Shown here: one piece after another, positions 54,627-63,211 of the stretch | Position numbering within the stretch: position 1 is the first letter of the stretch | Layout of the letters: the number at the start of each line of letters is the position of its first letter | Notes under the pieces: generated by a model | Told to the model about the DNA's origin: nothing | The model's database searches: none | What the model saw: the letters and a program-made list of their open reading frames with translations, nothing else | Assembly (NCBI RefSeq): GCF_013376095.1 | Contig: NZ_JAAMFN010000007.1 | Coordinates: 62,001 to 126,000, forward strand | DNA: 64,000 nucleotides | Direction: 5' to 3' | Source of the DNA: Arthrobacter sp. SDTb3-6 | Lineage (GTDB): Bacteria > Actinomycetota > Actinomycetes > Actinomycetales > Micrococcaceae | Made by a program: the position numbers and the translations under genes

Positions 54627-55508
54627 ATGGACATCACACTCAACAACGGCACCACCATGCCGGCCCTCGGGCTCGGCGTCTTCCAAAGCCCGCCCGAAGA
54701 AACAACGGCCGCGGTCGAAGCCGCCCTGGCTGCCGGTTACCGGCACATCGACACCGCCGCCGCCTACGGCAACGAACGAGAGGTCGGCGACGGCATCCGC
54801 AGGTCCGGGCTCGACCGGTCCGACGTGTTCATCGAAACCAAGGTCTGGGTCAGCGACTACGGTTACGACAAAACGCTGCACGCCTGGGAGAAGGCGGTCA
54901 GCAAGCTCCGCGTCGACTACCTGGATCTGCTGATCCTGCACCAGCCGGTGCCGGGCCGCTTCGAGAAAACCATCGCCGCGTACCAGGCGCTGGAGACCCT
55001 GCTCGCCGACGGGCGCGTCCGCGCGATCGGCGTCAGCAACTTCATGCCGCACCACCTGGCGCAGCTGCTCGCAGCAACCGACGTCATCCCGGCGGTGAAC
55101 CAGGTGGAGCTGCACCCTTACTTCACCCAGCCGGATGTCCGGGCGGCCGACGCCGAACACGGCATCCTCACGCAGGCCTGGTCGCCGATCGGCGGCATCA
55201 CCTTCTACCCCGGCTGGGGCGAGGAAAGGAAGAACGTCATGCAAGACCCGGCCATCGCCGCGATCGCTGAAGCGCATGGCAAGACGCCCGCGCAGGCCAT
55301 GCTGCGCTGGCACCTGCAGCAAGGCCGCTCAGCCATCCCCAAATCGACCAACCCGGCACGGATCGTGGAGAACTTCGACGTCTTCGACTTCGACTTGTCT
55401 TTGGACGAGCTGGCGGCCATCGACGCGCTGCACACCGGAGTCCGCAACGGCCCCGACCCGGACGCCTCCCGCGACCAGTGGTTCGATGTGTCCATCCCCG
55501 AAGCCTAA
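54627..55508 (+). CDS. Aldo/keto reductase (2,5-diketogluconate reductase-like)
   Basis: The 293-residue NADPH-dependent reductase has the tetrad Asp/Tyr in HIDTAAAYGNERE, Lys in IETKVWVSDYGYD and His in LILHQPVPG, plus IGVSNF, NQVELHPYF and IPKSTNPARI. It lies 18 bases after the alcohol dehydrogenase. Family members reduce aldehydes and ketones, including reactive dicarbonyls. Confidence 0.9.
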   Translation: MDITLNNGTTMPALGLGVFQSPPEETTAAVEAALAAGYRHIDTAAAYGNEREVGDGIRRSGLDRSDVFIETKVWVSDYGYDKTLHAWEKAVSKLRVDYLDLLILHQPVPGRFEKTIAAYQALETLLADGRVRAIGVSNFMPHHLAQLLAATDVIPAVNQVELHPYFTQPDVRAADAEHGILTQAWSPIGGITFYPGWGEERKNVMQDPAIAAIAEAHGKTPAQAMLRWHLQQGRSAIPKSTNPARIVENFDVFDFDLSLDELAAIDALHTGVRNGPDPDASRDQWFDVSIPEA

Positions 55509-55543
55509 GCACGACAGAACCAGACCAGAGAGAAGGAACCAGC

Positions 55544-56572
55544 ATGGAATACCGCTCGCTTGGCCGCACCGGAGTCAAAGTCAGCCCGTTGTGCCTGGGT
55601 GCGATGATGTTCGGCCCTTGGGGTAACGCGGACCGCGCTGACAGCATACGCATCATCCACCGCGCCCTTGATGCAGGGATCAATTTCGTCGACACCGCCG
55701 ACGTCTACTCCGGCGGGGTGTCCGAGGAGATCGTCGGGCAGGCGCTGGAAGGCAGGCGTGATGACGTTTTCCTCGCCACCAAGTTCGTCATGCCCATGAA
55801 CCAGGATGACCCCAACGAGCGTGGCGGCTCCCGCCGGTGGATCATCCGTGAGGTGGAGAACTCCCTGCGCCGGCTGAAGACCGATTACATCGACCTGTAC
55901 CAGGTGCACCGGCCCAGCCCGGACACGGACGTGGAGGAAACCCTTGGCGCGCTCACCGACCTGGTCCGTCAGGGCAAGGTCCGGTACATCGGGTCCTCGT
56001 CCTACTCCGGATCCCAGATCGTCGAAGCCCAGTGGGCGTCCCGGGAGCGGCATCTGGAACGGTTCGTTACCGAACAGCCGCCCTATTCGATTCTGGTCCG
56101 CGGCATCGAGGAGGACGTCCTGCCCACGGTGCAGCGCCACGGCATGGGCACCCTCACCTACAGCCCGCTTAGCGGGGGATGGCTCTCGGGTCGGTGGCGA
56201 AAGGACTCCGCGTCCGCACCCACCTCAAGCGCCCGGCCGAATGCCCGCTTCGATATGACCCGCCCCGCCAACCAGCGCAAGCTGGACATCGTGGAGGACC
56301 TGGCTCTTCTGGCCGAAGAGACCGGGCTGACACTGATCGAACTGGCCATCTCGTTCGCGATCAACCACCCTGGCGTCACCTCCGCCATTGTCGGGCCCCG
56401 CACCATGGAACACCTCGAGTCCTACCTTCCGGCCGCGGACACGAAACTCACCGTCGATCTGCTGGACAGGATCGATGATCTGGTCGCCCCGGGCGTCACC
56501 GTCAATCCGGAGGACAACAGCTACGGGGCGCATGAACTTACCGCCCGGGCACGCCGGCGGAACCAGTCGTGA
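55544..56572 (+). CDS. Aldo/keto reductase (YccK/YghZ-like)
   Basis: The 342-residue reductase shows RSLGRTGVKVSPLCLGAMMFG, the tetrad in FVDTADVYSGG, ATKF and YQVHRPSP, and the ending RTMEHLESYLPA typical of this branch. AGAAGGA precedes ATG 55544. The NTF2-like gene begins inside its stop (GTGA), so they are coupled. Confidence 0.9.
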   Translation: MEYRSLGRTGVKVSPLCLGAMMFGPWGNADRADSIRIIHRALDAGINFVDTADVYSGGVSEEIVGQALEGRRDDVFLATKFVMPMNQDDPNERGGSRRWIIREVENSLRRLKTDYIDLYQVHRPSPDTDVEETLGALTDLVRQGKVRYIGSSSYSGSQIVEAQWASRERHLERFVTEQPPYSILVRGIEEDVLPTVQRHGMGTLTYSPLSGGWLSGRWRKDSASAPTSSARPNARFDMTRPANQRKLDIVEDLALLAEETGLTLIELAISFAINHPGVTSAIVGPRTMEHLESYLPAADTKLTVDLLDRIDDLVAPGVTVNPEDNSYGAHELTARARRRNQS

Positions 56573-56931
56573 GCGACGACTCCATCGGTTCACTTTTCGA
56601 AACCATGTGCCAGGCGATGGTGGCCGGTGACATCGCGGAACTGGACAGCCTCCTTGCCGAGGAGTTCACGCTGACCCACATGACCGGTTATGTGCAGTCC
56701 AAGGCTGAATGGCTCGACGCCATCGAAACCGGCGAAATGCGGTACCACCGGATGGAGACAGCCGAGGCACACTCAAGCCCGGAGGGGACCGCACCCGGGC
56801 TGACTGCACGGACACTCACCGACGCCACGATTTGGGGATCCAGGGCCACGTGGCGGTTGACGCTCCGCTCCTGGTTTGAGCCAAGAGGCGAGGAATGGAT
56901 CGTCACACGAACGGTCGCATCAACCTGGTAA
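56569..56931 (+). CDS. NTF2-like protein (SnoaL/DUF4440 type)
   Basis: The 120-residue single-domain protein has the NTF2 layout: helices (MCQAMVAGDIAELDSLLAEE) with FTLTHMTGYVQSKAEWLDAI, then strands ending with RTVASTW. The GTG overlaps the AKR stop. The cone-shaped pocket may bind or isomerise a small molecule. The specific role is unknown. Confidence 0.85.
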   Translation: MSDDSIGSLFETMCQAMVAGDIAELDSLLAEEFTLTHMTGYVQSKAEWLDAIETGEMRYHRMETAEAHSSPEGTAPGLTARTLTDATIWGSRATWRLTLRSWFEPRGEEWIVTRTVASTW

Positions 56932-56991
56932 CTCCCCATCACAACGAAGACACTGCGCGGCATCGGATCACAAGAAAATGAGGAGGACCTG

Positions 56992-58572
56992 ATGGAGGGC
57001 TTGGAGACCGTTGTGCTCCTGGGTGTGACGGTGCTTGCCGGTGCCGTATTGGCTCCGCGGCTCCGCGTTGCCGCCCCTTTGCTGCTGCTGGTTTTCGGCC
57101 TTCTCCTTGGCTTCGTTCCGCAGCTGCGGCACATCCAGCTGCCACCGGAGACGGTGCTGTTGATCTTCCTCCCCGTCATGCTGTTCTGGGAAAGCCTGAC
57201 CACCTCACTCCGGTCCATCCGGCGGGACCTGCGTGGCATCGTGTTGCTCAGCACGCTGCTGGTAGTCGCCTCCGCCCTCGTAGTCGCGGGAGTGGCACAC
57301 CTTCTCGGCCTGCCGTGGAACGCGGCTCTTATCCTCGGGGCGGCCCTCGCGCCTCCCGACGCGACCGCCGTCGCTGCTCTCGGGCGGATGCTTCCGAGCC
57401 GGAACTTCATGCTGCTCAGGGCCGAAAGCCTGACAAATGACGGCACCGCCCTGGTACTGTACGCCATCGCCGTGGGCCTGACACTGGGCGGCAACTACAC
57501 CCTGGTCGATATTGCCGGGTTGTTCGTCCTCTCCTACGCCGGAGGGGCGGCAGCCGGCGTGCTGGTCGCCGGGGCGGCCTATCTGTTCCTGTCCAGGGTA
57601 CGTGACCCGCTCATCACCAACATTGCACTGCTGATCACCCCCTTCGCTGCTTTCCTGCTCGCTGAAGCCGTAGGAGCCTCGGGCGTGCTGGCCGTTGTGG
57701 TGGCCGGGCTGATCATCTCCTTCATATCCAGCCGGATCAGCACAGCAGCATCCCGCCGCCAGATGGAGTCCGCATGGCCCTTGGGATCCTACCTGCTCAA
57801 CGGAGCCCTGTTCGTCCTCATCGGACTTCAAGTCCAGGCCGCTGTCCACGCGATTGAGCTCCGGAACGTGGGCCGGCTTCTGGTGTCAACAGTTGCCGTG
57901 TGGGTCGCGCTCATCGTGATCCGGTTCATCTTCCAAACCCTGAGCATCACCCTCATCCGGCTCCTGGACCGGAGCCCCTCCCAACGCAAGCGCAGAATGA
58001 CCTACCGCGCCCGCGTCGTCAGCTCCATCGCGGGCTTCCGCGGAGCAGTGTCCCTGGCCATCGCCCTGTCCGTGCCATCAATACTGAACGACGGCAGCCC
58101 TCTCCCCGGACACGGCGACATCATCTTCATCAGCGCCGGGGTGATCGTGCTGACCATGCTCGTGCAGGGACCTCTGCTGCCTGCGGTCGTCCGCTGGGCC
58201 CGGCTGCCCGATGAGCCCGAGGAAGAAGAACTGCACCTGGCAGAACTTGCGATCTCCTCCGCAGCCGTCCAAGCCATTGACGACCTCGCGGACCGACTCG
58301 GAATCACACCGGAGGTCCAGGACCGCGTCGCGGACGAATACCGAACCCATCATTCAGCGATACAAGCCCTGTACCGCGGCTCTGGCACGGACGGAACCAC
58401 ACAGTCACGCCAGGAAGAACAGACGCTCCGCCACGCCCTGCTCCACACAAAGCGTGAAGTACTCCTCGCCCAGCGCCTCGCCGGAACCGTCGATGACACC
58501 GTCGCACGGCGAATCCAAACCAGCCTCGACATCGAAGAACAACGCCTCACCGGCGTCGAGACATACGACTGA
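56992..58572 (+). CDS. Na+/H+ antiporter (CPA1/NhaP family)
   Basis: The 526-residue protein has about twelve predicted helices followed by a soluble C-terminal tail of about 110 residues. It carries the CPA1 segments FLPVMLFWESLTTSLRSIRR, LAPPDATAVAALGRM (with the ND/PD-type ion motif), ESLTNDGTALVLYA and FRGAVSLAIALSVP. The tail is acidic and helical (PEEEELHLAELAISSAAVQA). It exchanges Na+ or K+ for H+ at the membrane. GGAGGA lies upstream of ATG 56992. Co-location with oxidoreductases hints at a general stress block. Confidence 0.9.
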   Translation: MEGLETVVLLGVTVLAGAVLAPRLRVAAPLLLLVFGLLLGFVPQLRHIQLPPETVLLIFLPVMLFWESLTTSLRSIRRDLRGIVLLSTLLVVASALVVAGVAHLLGLPWNAALILGAALAPPDATAVAALGRMLPSRNFMLLRAESLTNDGTALVLYAIAVGLTLGGNYTLVDIAGLFVLSYAGGAAAGVLVAGAAYLFLSRVRDPLITNIALLITPFAAFLLAEAVGASGVLAVVVAGLIISFISSRISTAASRRQMESAWPLGSYLLNGALFVLIGLQVQAAVHAIELRNVGRLLVSTVAVWVALIVIRFIFQTLSITLIRLLDRSPSQRKRRMTYRARVVSSIAGFRGAVSLAIALSVPSILNDGSPLPGHGDIIFISAGVIVLTMLVQGPLLPAVVRWARLPDEPEEEELHLAELAISSAAVQAIDDLADRLGITPEVQDRVADEYRTHHSAIQALYRGSGTDGTTQSRQEEQTLRHALLHTKREVLLAQRLAGTVDDTVARRIQTSLDIEEQRLTGVETYD

Positions 58573-58616
58573 CACCTCCAGGCAACCACAGCTTCACAAC
58601 CGAAAGAAGGATTAAC

Positions 58617-58865
58617 ATGGCAGACCAGCCCAAGCAGGTCGGCGGCGGCCAAAAGATGTTCGGCGACTTCGCCCCGAAGCTCGCCGTATTCACTGCCGGA
58701 GGAAACACTGAACAATTGGGCTCCCGCCTTGCCCGGGCCCTCGACAATGGACTGACCCAGGAGGAGCTCACCGAAGCCATCACCCACGTCACGCTCTACG
58801 CCGGCTGGCCCAGGGGCATGTCCGCAATGGGCGTCGCCAAGCAAGTCTTCGCGGACAAGATATAA
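58617..58865 (+). CDS. Carboxymuconolactone decarboxylase family protein, internally shortened
   Basis: The 82-residue product has the CMD beginning (FGDFAPKLAVFT) joined directly to NTEQLGSRLARALDNGLTQE and the conserved ITHVTLYAGWPRGMSAMGVA. Full CMD proteins have between these an ERPGLSxRDRSLVTVAAL helix pair of about 30-35 residues, which is absent with the frame preserved. GAAAGAAGGA precedes ATG 58617. Since the missing part includes family-conserved active residues, normal function is doubtful; it may still be expressed. The cupin gene follows by 10 bases. Confidence 0.8.
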   Translation: MADQPKQVGGGQKMFGDFAPKLAVFTAGGNTEQLGSRLARALDNGLTQEELTEAITHVTLYAGWPRGMSAMGVAKQVFADKI

Positions 58866-58875
58866 GGAGGCAATG

Positions 58876-59277
58876 ATGAACATCGAACCCACCGTTCCGA
58901 CCACAAAGAAACCGCCGGCCCACTTTGCCGGTGACGTGTGGCTTGACCCGATCGCTCTTCCCCACGAGAACGATCAGACGATGGTCGTTGCGACCGTCCG
59001 TTTCGCACCCGGAGCACGCACGGCCTGGCACTCGCACCAGTACGGTCAGTATCTGCGTCTCACCCAAGGTGTTGGGCGCTTCGGCACCCGGGACGGAAAG
59101 ATCATCGAAGTCCACCCCGGCCAGACGCTGTACACTCCGCCCGGCGAAGAGCACTGGCACGCCGCCGCCCCCGGCTGCTTCATGGAATACCTCGCCATGC
59201 TCCAAAACGGCGAGGGCCCCGCCAAGACCACCGCCTGGGGCGAGCACATCACCGACGACGCGTACAACGGTCGCTAA
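58876..59277 (+). CDS. Cupin domain protein
   Basis: The 133-residue single-cupin protein has motif 1 ARTAWHSHQYGQYLRLTQG and motif 2 GQTLYTPPGEEHWHAA, giving a likely His-His-Gln-His metal site. AAGGAGG precedes tandem ATGs at 58873 and 58876; the second has better spacing. Cupin/CMD pairs are common next to aldo/keto reductases in bacteria and may handle quinone-like compounds; the exact reaction is unknown. Confidence 0.87.
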   Translation: MNIEPTVPTTKKPPAHFAGDVWLDPIALPHENDQTMVVATVRFAPGARTAWHSHQYGQYLRLTQGVGRFGTRDGKIIEVHPGQTLYTPPGEEHWHAAAPGCFMEYLAMLQNGEGPAKTTAWGEHITDDAYNGR

Positions 59278-59843
59278 CCGCAGCTCGCGATTCACGGACC
59301 AAGAGAAGGCGGAGGTTATCCTGACGAGGACAACCCCTGTGTATCCACCGTTAGTTACGAGACACGCTTGAGCAGCTCGTGCCGAAGCTGATCGGCTACG
59401 CACTCGTTTCGACGCGGCAACGTGGTTCAGCCCCTTCGTATGGCGCCATGCCTCCGAACGTGAATTCAAGCAGCGGGAATCCGACCATTAACGTTCTCGG
59501 GATCCTGTTGAATGAGACAGCGCGTGATACGACACATACTGGAATATGGCCATGAACACCTTGCCTGCAGCGAAGTCAGACATCGTTCGCAAGTGAGTTG
59601 CGCCGAAGCTCGATGGCCAGGAATTAAGGAGCCGGCCCAAGTGCACCCTTTGACCGCTTGAGCGGCCCGGAAACCATGTCGGATTACGTAAAAGTGATTG
59701 CCGTGGCGCTAAAGGGAGAGCTCTCCCTGCTGAAAATGGGGAGCGGAATCGCCGGAATTTTTTGACGAATCGGGCGAGTAATTAGGGGAGTTGGTCCCAA
59801 AGGTCCTAGCTTGCGGTATACAACCGCAGGTCAGGACCACATT

Positions 59844-59878
59844 GTGCCCCGGGCCGGACTCGAACCGGCGGCCAAGAG
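59844..59878 (-). other. tRNA 3'-end-like fragment (possible attachment-site remnant)
   Basis: On the minus strand a perfect T-arm (GCCGG, loop TTCGAGT, CCGGC; 59853-59869) is followed by an acceptor-like CCGGGGCAC. The matching 5' acceptor, D-arm and anticodon arm are not found within 80 bases, so it is not a whole tRNA. Integrases often leave such 3' halves at att sites. No integrase gene is seen here. Confidence 0.4.
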
Positions 59879-60410
59879 AGAATCAGGACAATCATGCCAA
59901 CAGCTCCTGTTGACCGTCGAAAACTGCTTGTTTCCGGGGGATAGGGGCCGATTGCGGTCCATTGGCATGTCACTATTCGTGGTTGGTTTCGTTCAAAAAC
60001 GTGAATAAAACGTGACGAGGACACTGCAGCGCAGCGCCGGAGCTGCTCTTTGGTGGCCGTTTGCAGGTTCATCGACACGGAAGATGGCTTGTCAGCGCTT
60101 GTGTGTGGGCGGCCGTCTCGTCTCAATAGTTGGTGTTGTTGAGGGTGTGGTTACGTGGCCGCTCGACGTGCGGCCAACATTGGCGGCGAAAATGTTCGTT
60201 GGTGACGTTTCTGGTGGGGGGCGGAGCGCTATCGGTCATGATTTGGTGGCCGTTTGCGTCCAATTTGACGGTTCGGTCAGCCCAGATTGAGATCAAATCT
60301 GTAGGCCAAGTTGCGAACAGTGAGTAGGTGGCGAAATACCCGCGAGGTGCTTGGCCGTCAGGCAATGGGCTCGACGCTAACCGTGAATTCTAGCGGTCAT
60401 GGGCGTTAAG

Positions 60411-60447
60411 AGCTGAGGGTCCCGCAGCTCCTGGCTACGGGACCCTC
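60411..60447. terminator. 12-bp hairpin
   Basis: CTGAGGGTCCCG (60411-60422) pairs perfectly with CGGGACCCTCAG (60436-60447). It may isolate the Abi-like gene from upstream transcription. Confidence 0.5.
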
Positions 60448-60498
60448 AGTAATCCATAACAGGGAACCTGCCCCTGTCTTCCACTACAGGTTACAACT

Positions 60499-61224
60499 GT
60501 GAACAGGCGCGAACAAACAAGTGTTGAGGCGATCCTTCTGAGGCGGCTGAGTCCACCGAGGTTGGCCCCATATCTGGAGGCTGCGGGAAGCCTGCATGGG
60601 GCTGTACGGCTCTACCGGTGGAATGTTGAACTTTCCGGCGCCGTGTAGGAGGCGCTGCACATTTTCGAGGTCGTCTTGCGCAACGCCCCGGACGAGCAAC
60701 CATGCGTTTGGAACGCCGGTCAGGTTGACCCGACCACGGGGGAGCCGCACTCCAGCGATTGGTTCCCGGATCCCTCGATCTTGTTCGAACGAATTGTTGG
60801 CCGGGACATACCCGAAGCAAAATCTCGCGCCGACCATTCAACTAGAGCCCGGCCCAAAGACCAGCGCGATCCGTTGCACGCTGACATTCTTGCCGCTTTG
60901 TCCCTGGGGACCTGGCGATTCCTTCTCCCAGGGCGCAAGGACCTGGGCAAGCAACTGCTCTGGAATGAAGCACTCCGCCACGCATTTCCGCATCTTCGGC
61001 GGCCGGTCCACGAACTTGAACGGGCCGTTGACGGCGTCTACCGGTTAAGAAACAGGGTGGCTCACTTGGAACCGCTGATCAACAGCAGCATCCCGGCGCA
61101 GCTTGCCAACATGAGGACAGTCATCGGTGCCATCGACCAAGCCCCGCTCTCCTGGTTCGCATCTGTGGAGAAAATCGGAGCCACCCTGAAAGCACGCCCA
61201 AACGATAGGGGCCCGCCATCGTAG
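60499..61224 (+). pseudogene. Abi-like HEPN protein gene with an in-frame amber codon
   Basis: From GTG 60499 one frame reads LSPPRLAPYLEAAGSLHGAV, LYRWNVELSGAV, then TAG at 60646-60648, then EALHIFEVVLRNAPDEQP and on to 61224. This is the layout of Abi-like (AbiD/F-type) proteins: an N-terminal helix bundle, LSLGTWRFLLPGRKD, LLWNEALRHAFPHL and the HEPN ribonuclease motif RNRVAH (R-x4-H). Homology continues in frame on both sides of the TAG, so a point mutation to amber is likely. A TTG at 60676 could restart but would lose part of the fold. Intact relatives act in abortive phage defence. Confidence 0.72.
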
Positions 61225-61711
61225 TGAAGTGGCTATTAATGCTCGCAATGACGCTTTCCTCCACGGAACACAACCAGAATCGGGTGGCCATACATAGCCA
61301 CAAGAGACGCATTCTCGATGATGAACGCGCAAATCGTCATTGCTAATTATGCCAGCGACTGCGCGGAACCGGGATCAGCCCTCAAAACCTCTGCATGCCA
61401 CCATGGATTCGCCTGTCACGGACCGAGTGCGGCGGCCTTGCCTCAGCCAGAGGTGGTGCGCTGGTCAAACATTCGGCGGCAGCCTCCATGTTGGCGTCGG
61501 GTTTGGCGAATAATGAATTCACATGACCTAGACCCACGAATCTGCTGCCACGAAACATCAATGGCGGGGCGACAGCCTGACTGTCTCGTGTCCATGATGA
61601 TGGCTGGCACTATTGTCCAGAACCAGTCTGCACCGACCAACATGGGCCTGCAAGCGCGGCCGAGAGGCGTAAGGGGCCACAACCCCGAAAGAGGTTGGGG
61701 AGGCTTCTAAT
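61225..61711. other. Stretch without a recognised gene
   Basis: Frames of 80-130 codons exist on both strands, but none has a ribosome site or family likeness. It ends at the 17-bp repeat array. Confidence 0.35.
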
Positions 61712-61814
61712 CAAGCTATCGTGGTGGGCAAGCTATCGTGGTGGGCAAGCTATCGTGGTGGGCAAGCTATCGTGGTGGGCAAGCTATCGTGGTGGGCCAA
61801 GCTATCGTGGTGGG
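61712..61814. repeat. 17-bp tandem repeat array (six units)
   Basis: Five exact units of CAAGCTATCGTGGTGGG (61712-61796) are followed by a sixth with one extra C (61797-61814). The array stands alone, with no spacers as in CRISPR. Confidence 0.92.
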
Positions 61815-61985
61815 CCGGGACGGTGCCGGCCGTTCCGGGCAAGCGGACAGAATCCGGGAGTGGCACCCCGCAGGGGTTAGCCGGTTCATGAGTCTCACCT
61901 GCTCGGAGGAACCCGTATTACCCTGCCAGCTAGCCCCAGGCCAGCCGCCACCAACACTCACATCCGGTTCAGTCTCGTCGAATGA

Positions 61986-62015
61986 TTGACACATCACACC
62001 AGCGTGTTTTATGGT
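61986..62015 (+). promoter_or_regulatory. Sigma-70-type promoter of the LacI gene
   Basis: TTGACA at 61986-61991 and TATGGT at 62010-62015 are 18 bases apart, close to the vegetative consensus. The operator begins 12 bases downstream, over the likely transcript start. Confidence 0.6.
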
Positions 62016-62027
62016 TTATCTCACACC

Positions 62028-62045
62028 ATCTAACGCGCGTTAGAT
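62028..62045. promoter_or_regulatory. LacI-type operator, perfect 18-bp palindrome
   Basis: ATCTAACGCGCGTTAGAT is a perfect palindrome with a central CG, typical of LacI/GalR sites. A second partial site (AAGCGCGTTAGATG) follows at 62046-62059. It lies 57 bases before the LacI start and downstream of its promoter, implying autorepression. Confidence 0.75.
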
Positions 62046-62101
62046 AAGCGCGTTAGATGAAGTGCTTGTCCAGTAGATGTCAACGAACGGATTCTTTAAC
62101 G

Positions 62102-63139
62102 ATGAACGGGCCACGGGGCACCAGAGTGACCATGTTGGATGTGGCGAACCATGCCAGGGTTTCGCGGACCACTGTGTCGTTCGTTCTGAGTGGAAACACC
62201 GATGCTGGGATCTCAGACGAGACTCGTTTACGGGTTCAGCAGGCAGTCTCCGAACTCGGGTATCGGCCCAACGCCAGTGCCCGAGCCCTGGCTTCCAAGG
62301 AATCGAAGTTGTATGGGTTGATCACCGAAATCGTCACCGGTCCCTACGCGATGGACGTTGTTCGAGGTGCGCAGGAGCAAGCAGCCCAGGAGGGCCGAAT
62401 GCTCCTGATTGCCAGCACCGATGGGAGCGATAAATCGGAACGCAAGGCGATCGAAATGATGCTTGAGCACCGAGTCGCTGGGTTGATCTACGCTACGGCA
62501 TGGCACCGCGGCGTACATTTGCCCGATACCATCAGCGAGGTCCCCGCCGTTCTGGTTCACTGCTTTGACCAGAACGGCAAGTTACCGTCCATTACCCCGG
62601 ATGAAAAAGCAGGCGGACACACAGCCGCCATGAGACTAATCGATGCCGGCCACCGCCGGATCGGGATGATCAATCTGGATCCAACAATTCCGGCCGCCAT
62701 CGGTCGACGCGAGGGATACGTCCTTGCGCTGGCTCAATCGGGCGTTGCCCTGGATGAAAGCCTCATTATCAATGCAGGCGGGGAGGCCGACCAAGGCTAC
62801 CGGGCGGCCGTCGCGCTTCTAAATGAGGCAGATCCGCCCACAGCCATCTTCTGTGCCACAGACCGCATGGCCATGGGTGCTTATGACGCCATTAAGGAAC
62901 GCGGGCTGATCATTGGAGAAGACGTCTCCGTGATTGGCTTCGATAATCAAGAACTCATTTCCAACTATCTGCGCCCAAGCTTGACCACAGTTGCGCTGCC
63001 GTTTCGAGAGATGGCTGCCCTTGGCGTCAGGTCCCTGGCAGAAATTGCCTTAGGGAACGACGGCCTGGCCCGTGAGACTCTCGTTGGTTGTTCGCTCATT
63101 GAGCGGAGTTCCGTAGGCGTGCCGCACAGATCCCACTAA
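62102..63139 (+). CDS. LacI family transcriptional regulator
   Basis: The 345-residue regulator has the LacI DNA-binding head (TMLDVANHARVSRTTVSFVL, then ELGYRPNASARALAS with the hinge helix) and a sugar-binding core with GHTAAMRLIDAGHRRIGMIN, PPTAIFCATDRMAMGAYDAI and VSVIGFDNQEL. ATG 62102 is chosen; the frame upstream to 62057 lies over the operator. It probably represses itself and the downstream solute-binding protein gene until a sugar binds. Confidence 0.92.
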   Translation: MNGPRGTRVTMLDVANHARVSRTTVSFVLSGNTDAGISDETRLRVQQAVSELGYRPNASARALASKESKLYGLITEIVTGPYAMDVVRGAQEQAAQEGRMLLIASTDGSDKSERKAIEMMLEHRVAGLIYATAWHRGVHLPDTISEVPAVLVHCFDQNGKLPSITPDEKAGGHTAAMRLIDAGHRRIGMINLDPTIPAAIGRREGYVLALAQSGVALDESLIINAGGEADQGYRAAVALLNEADPPTAIFCATDRMAMGAYDAIKERGLIIGEDVSVIGFDNQELISNYLRPSLTTVALPFREMAALGVRSLAEIALGNDGLARETLVGCSLIERSSVGVPHRSH

Positions 63140-63211
63140 ACAACCCCACGCTTCAACACACCCCTACCCCTTCACGCCCTCATCCAGATCTACGACGAAT
63201 TGAGCTACCCC

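Larger units (their letters stand above)
59278..60498. other. Gene-poor junction of about 1.2 kb
   Basis: No convincing protein gene is seen on either strand. It contains a tRNA 3'-end-like fragment (59844-59878) and a 12-bp hairpin (60411-60447). A minus-strand frame at 60123-60365 has lower GC and could be a relic, but I do not recognise it. The mixture looks like the edge of an inserted or lost element. Confidence 0.45.

Noticed and set aside
53970-55322. 450-codon minus-strand open frame
   Set aside because: Antisense to intact alcohol dehydrogenase and aldo/keto reductase genes, with no protein-family pattern of its own.
59844-59920. Complete tRNA gene on the minus strand
   Set aside because: Only the T-arm and acceptor tail fit; no anticodon arm or matching 5' acceptor is found.
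60123-60365. 80-codon minus-strand frame in the gene-poor junction
   Set aside because: No ribosome site and no family recognised; possible relic but not supportable as a gene.
61712-61814. CRISPR-like array
   Set aside because: The units are directly adjacent with no spacers and are only 17 bases long, and no cas gene is present.
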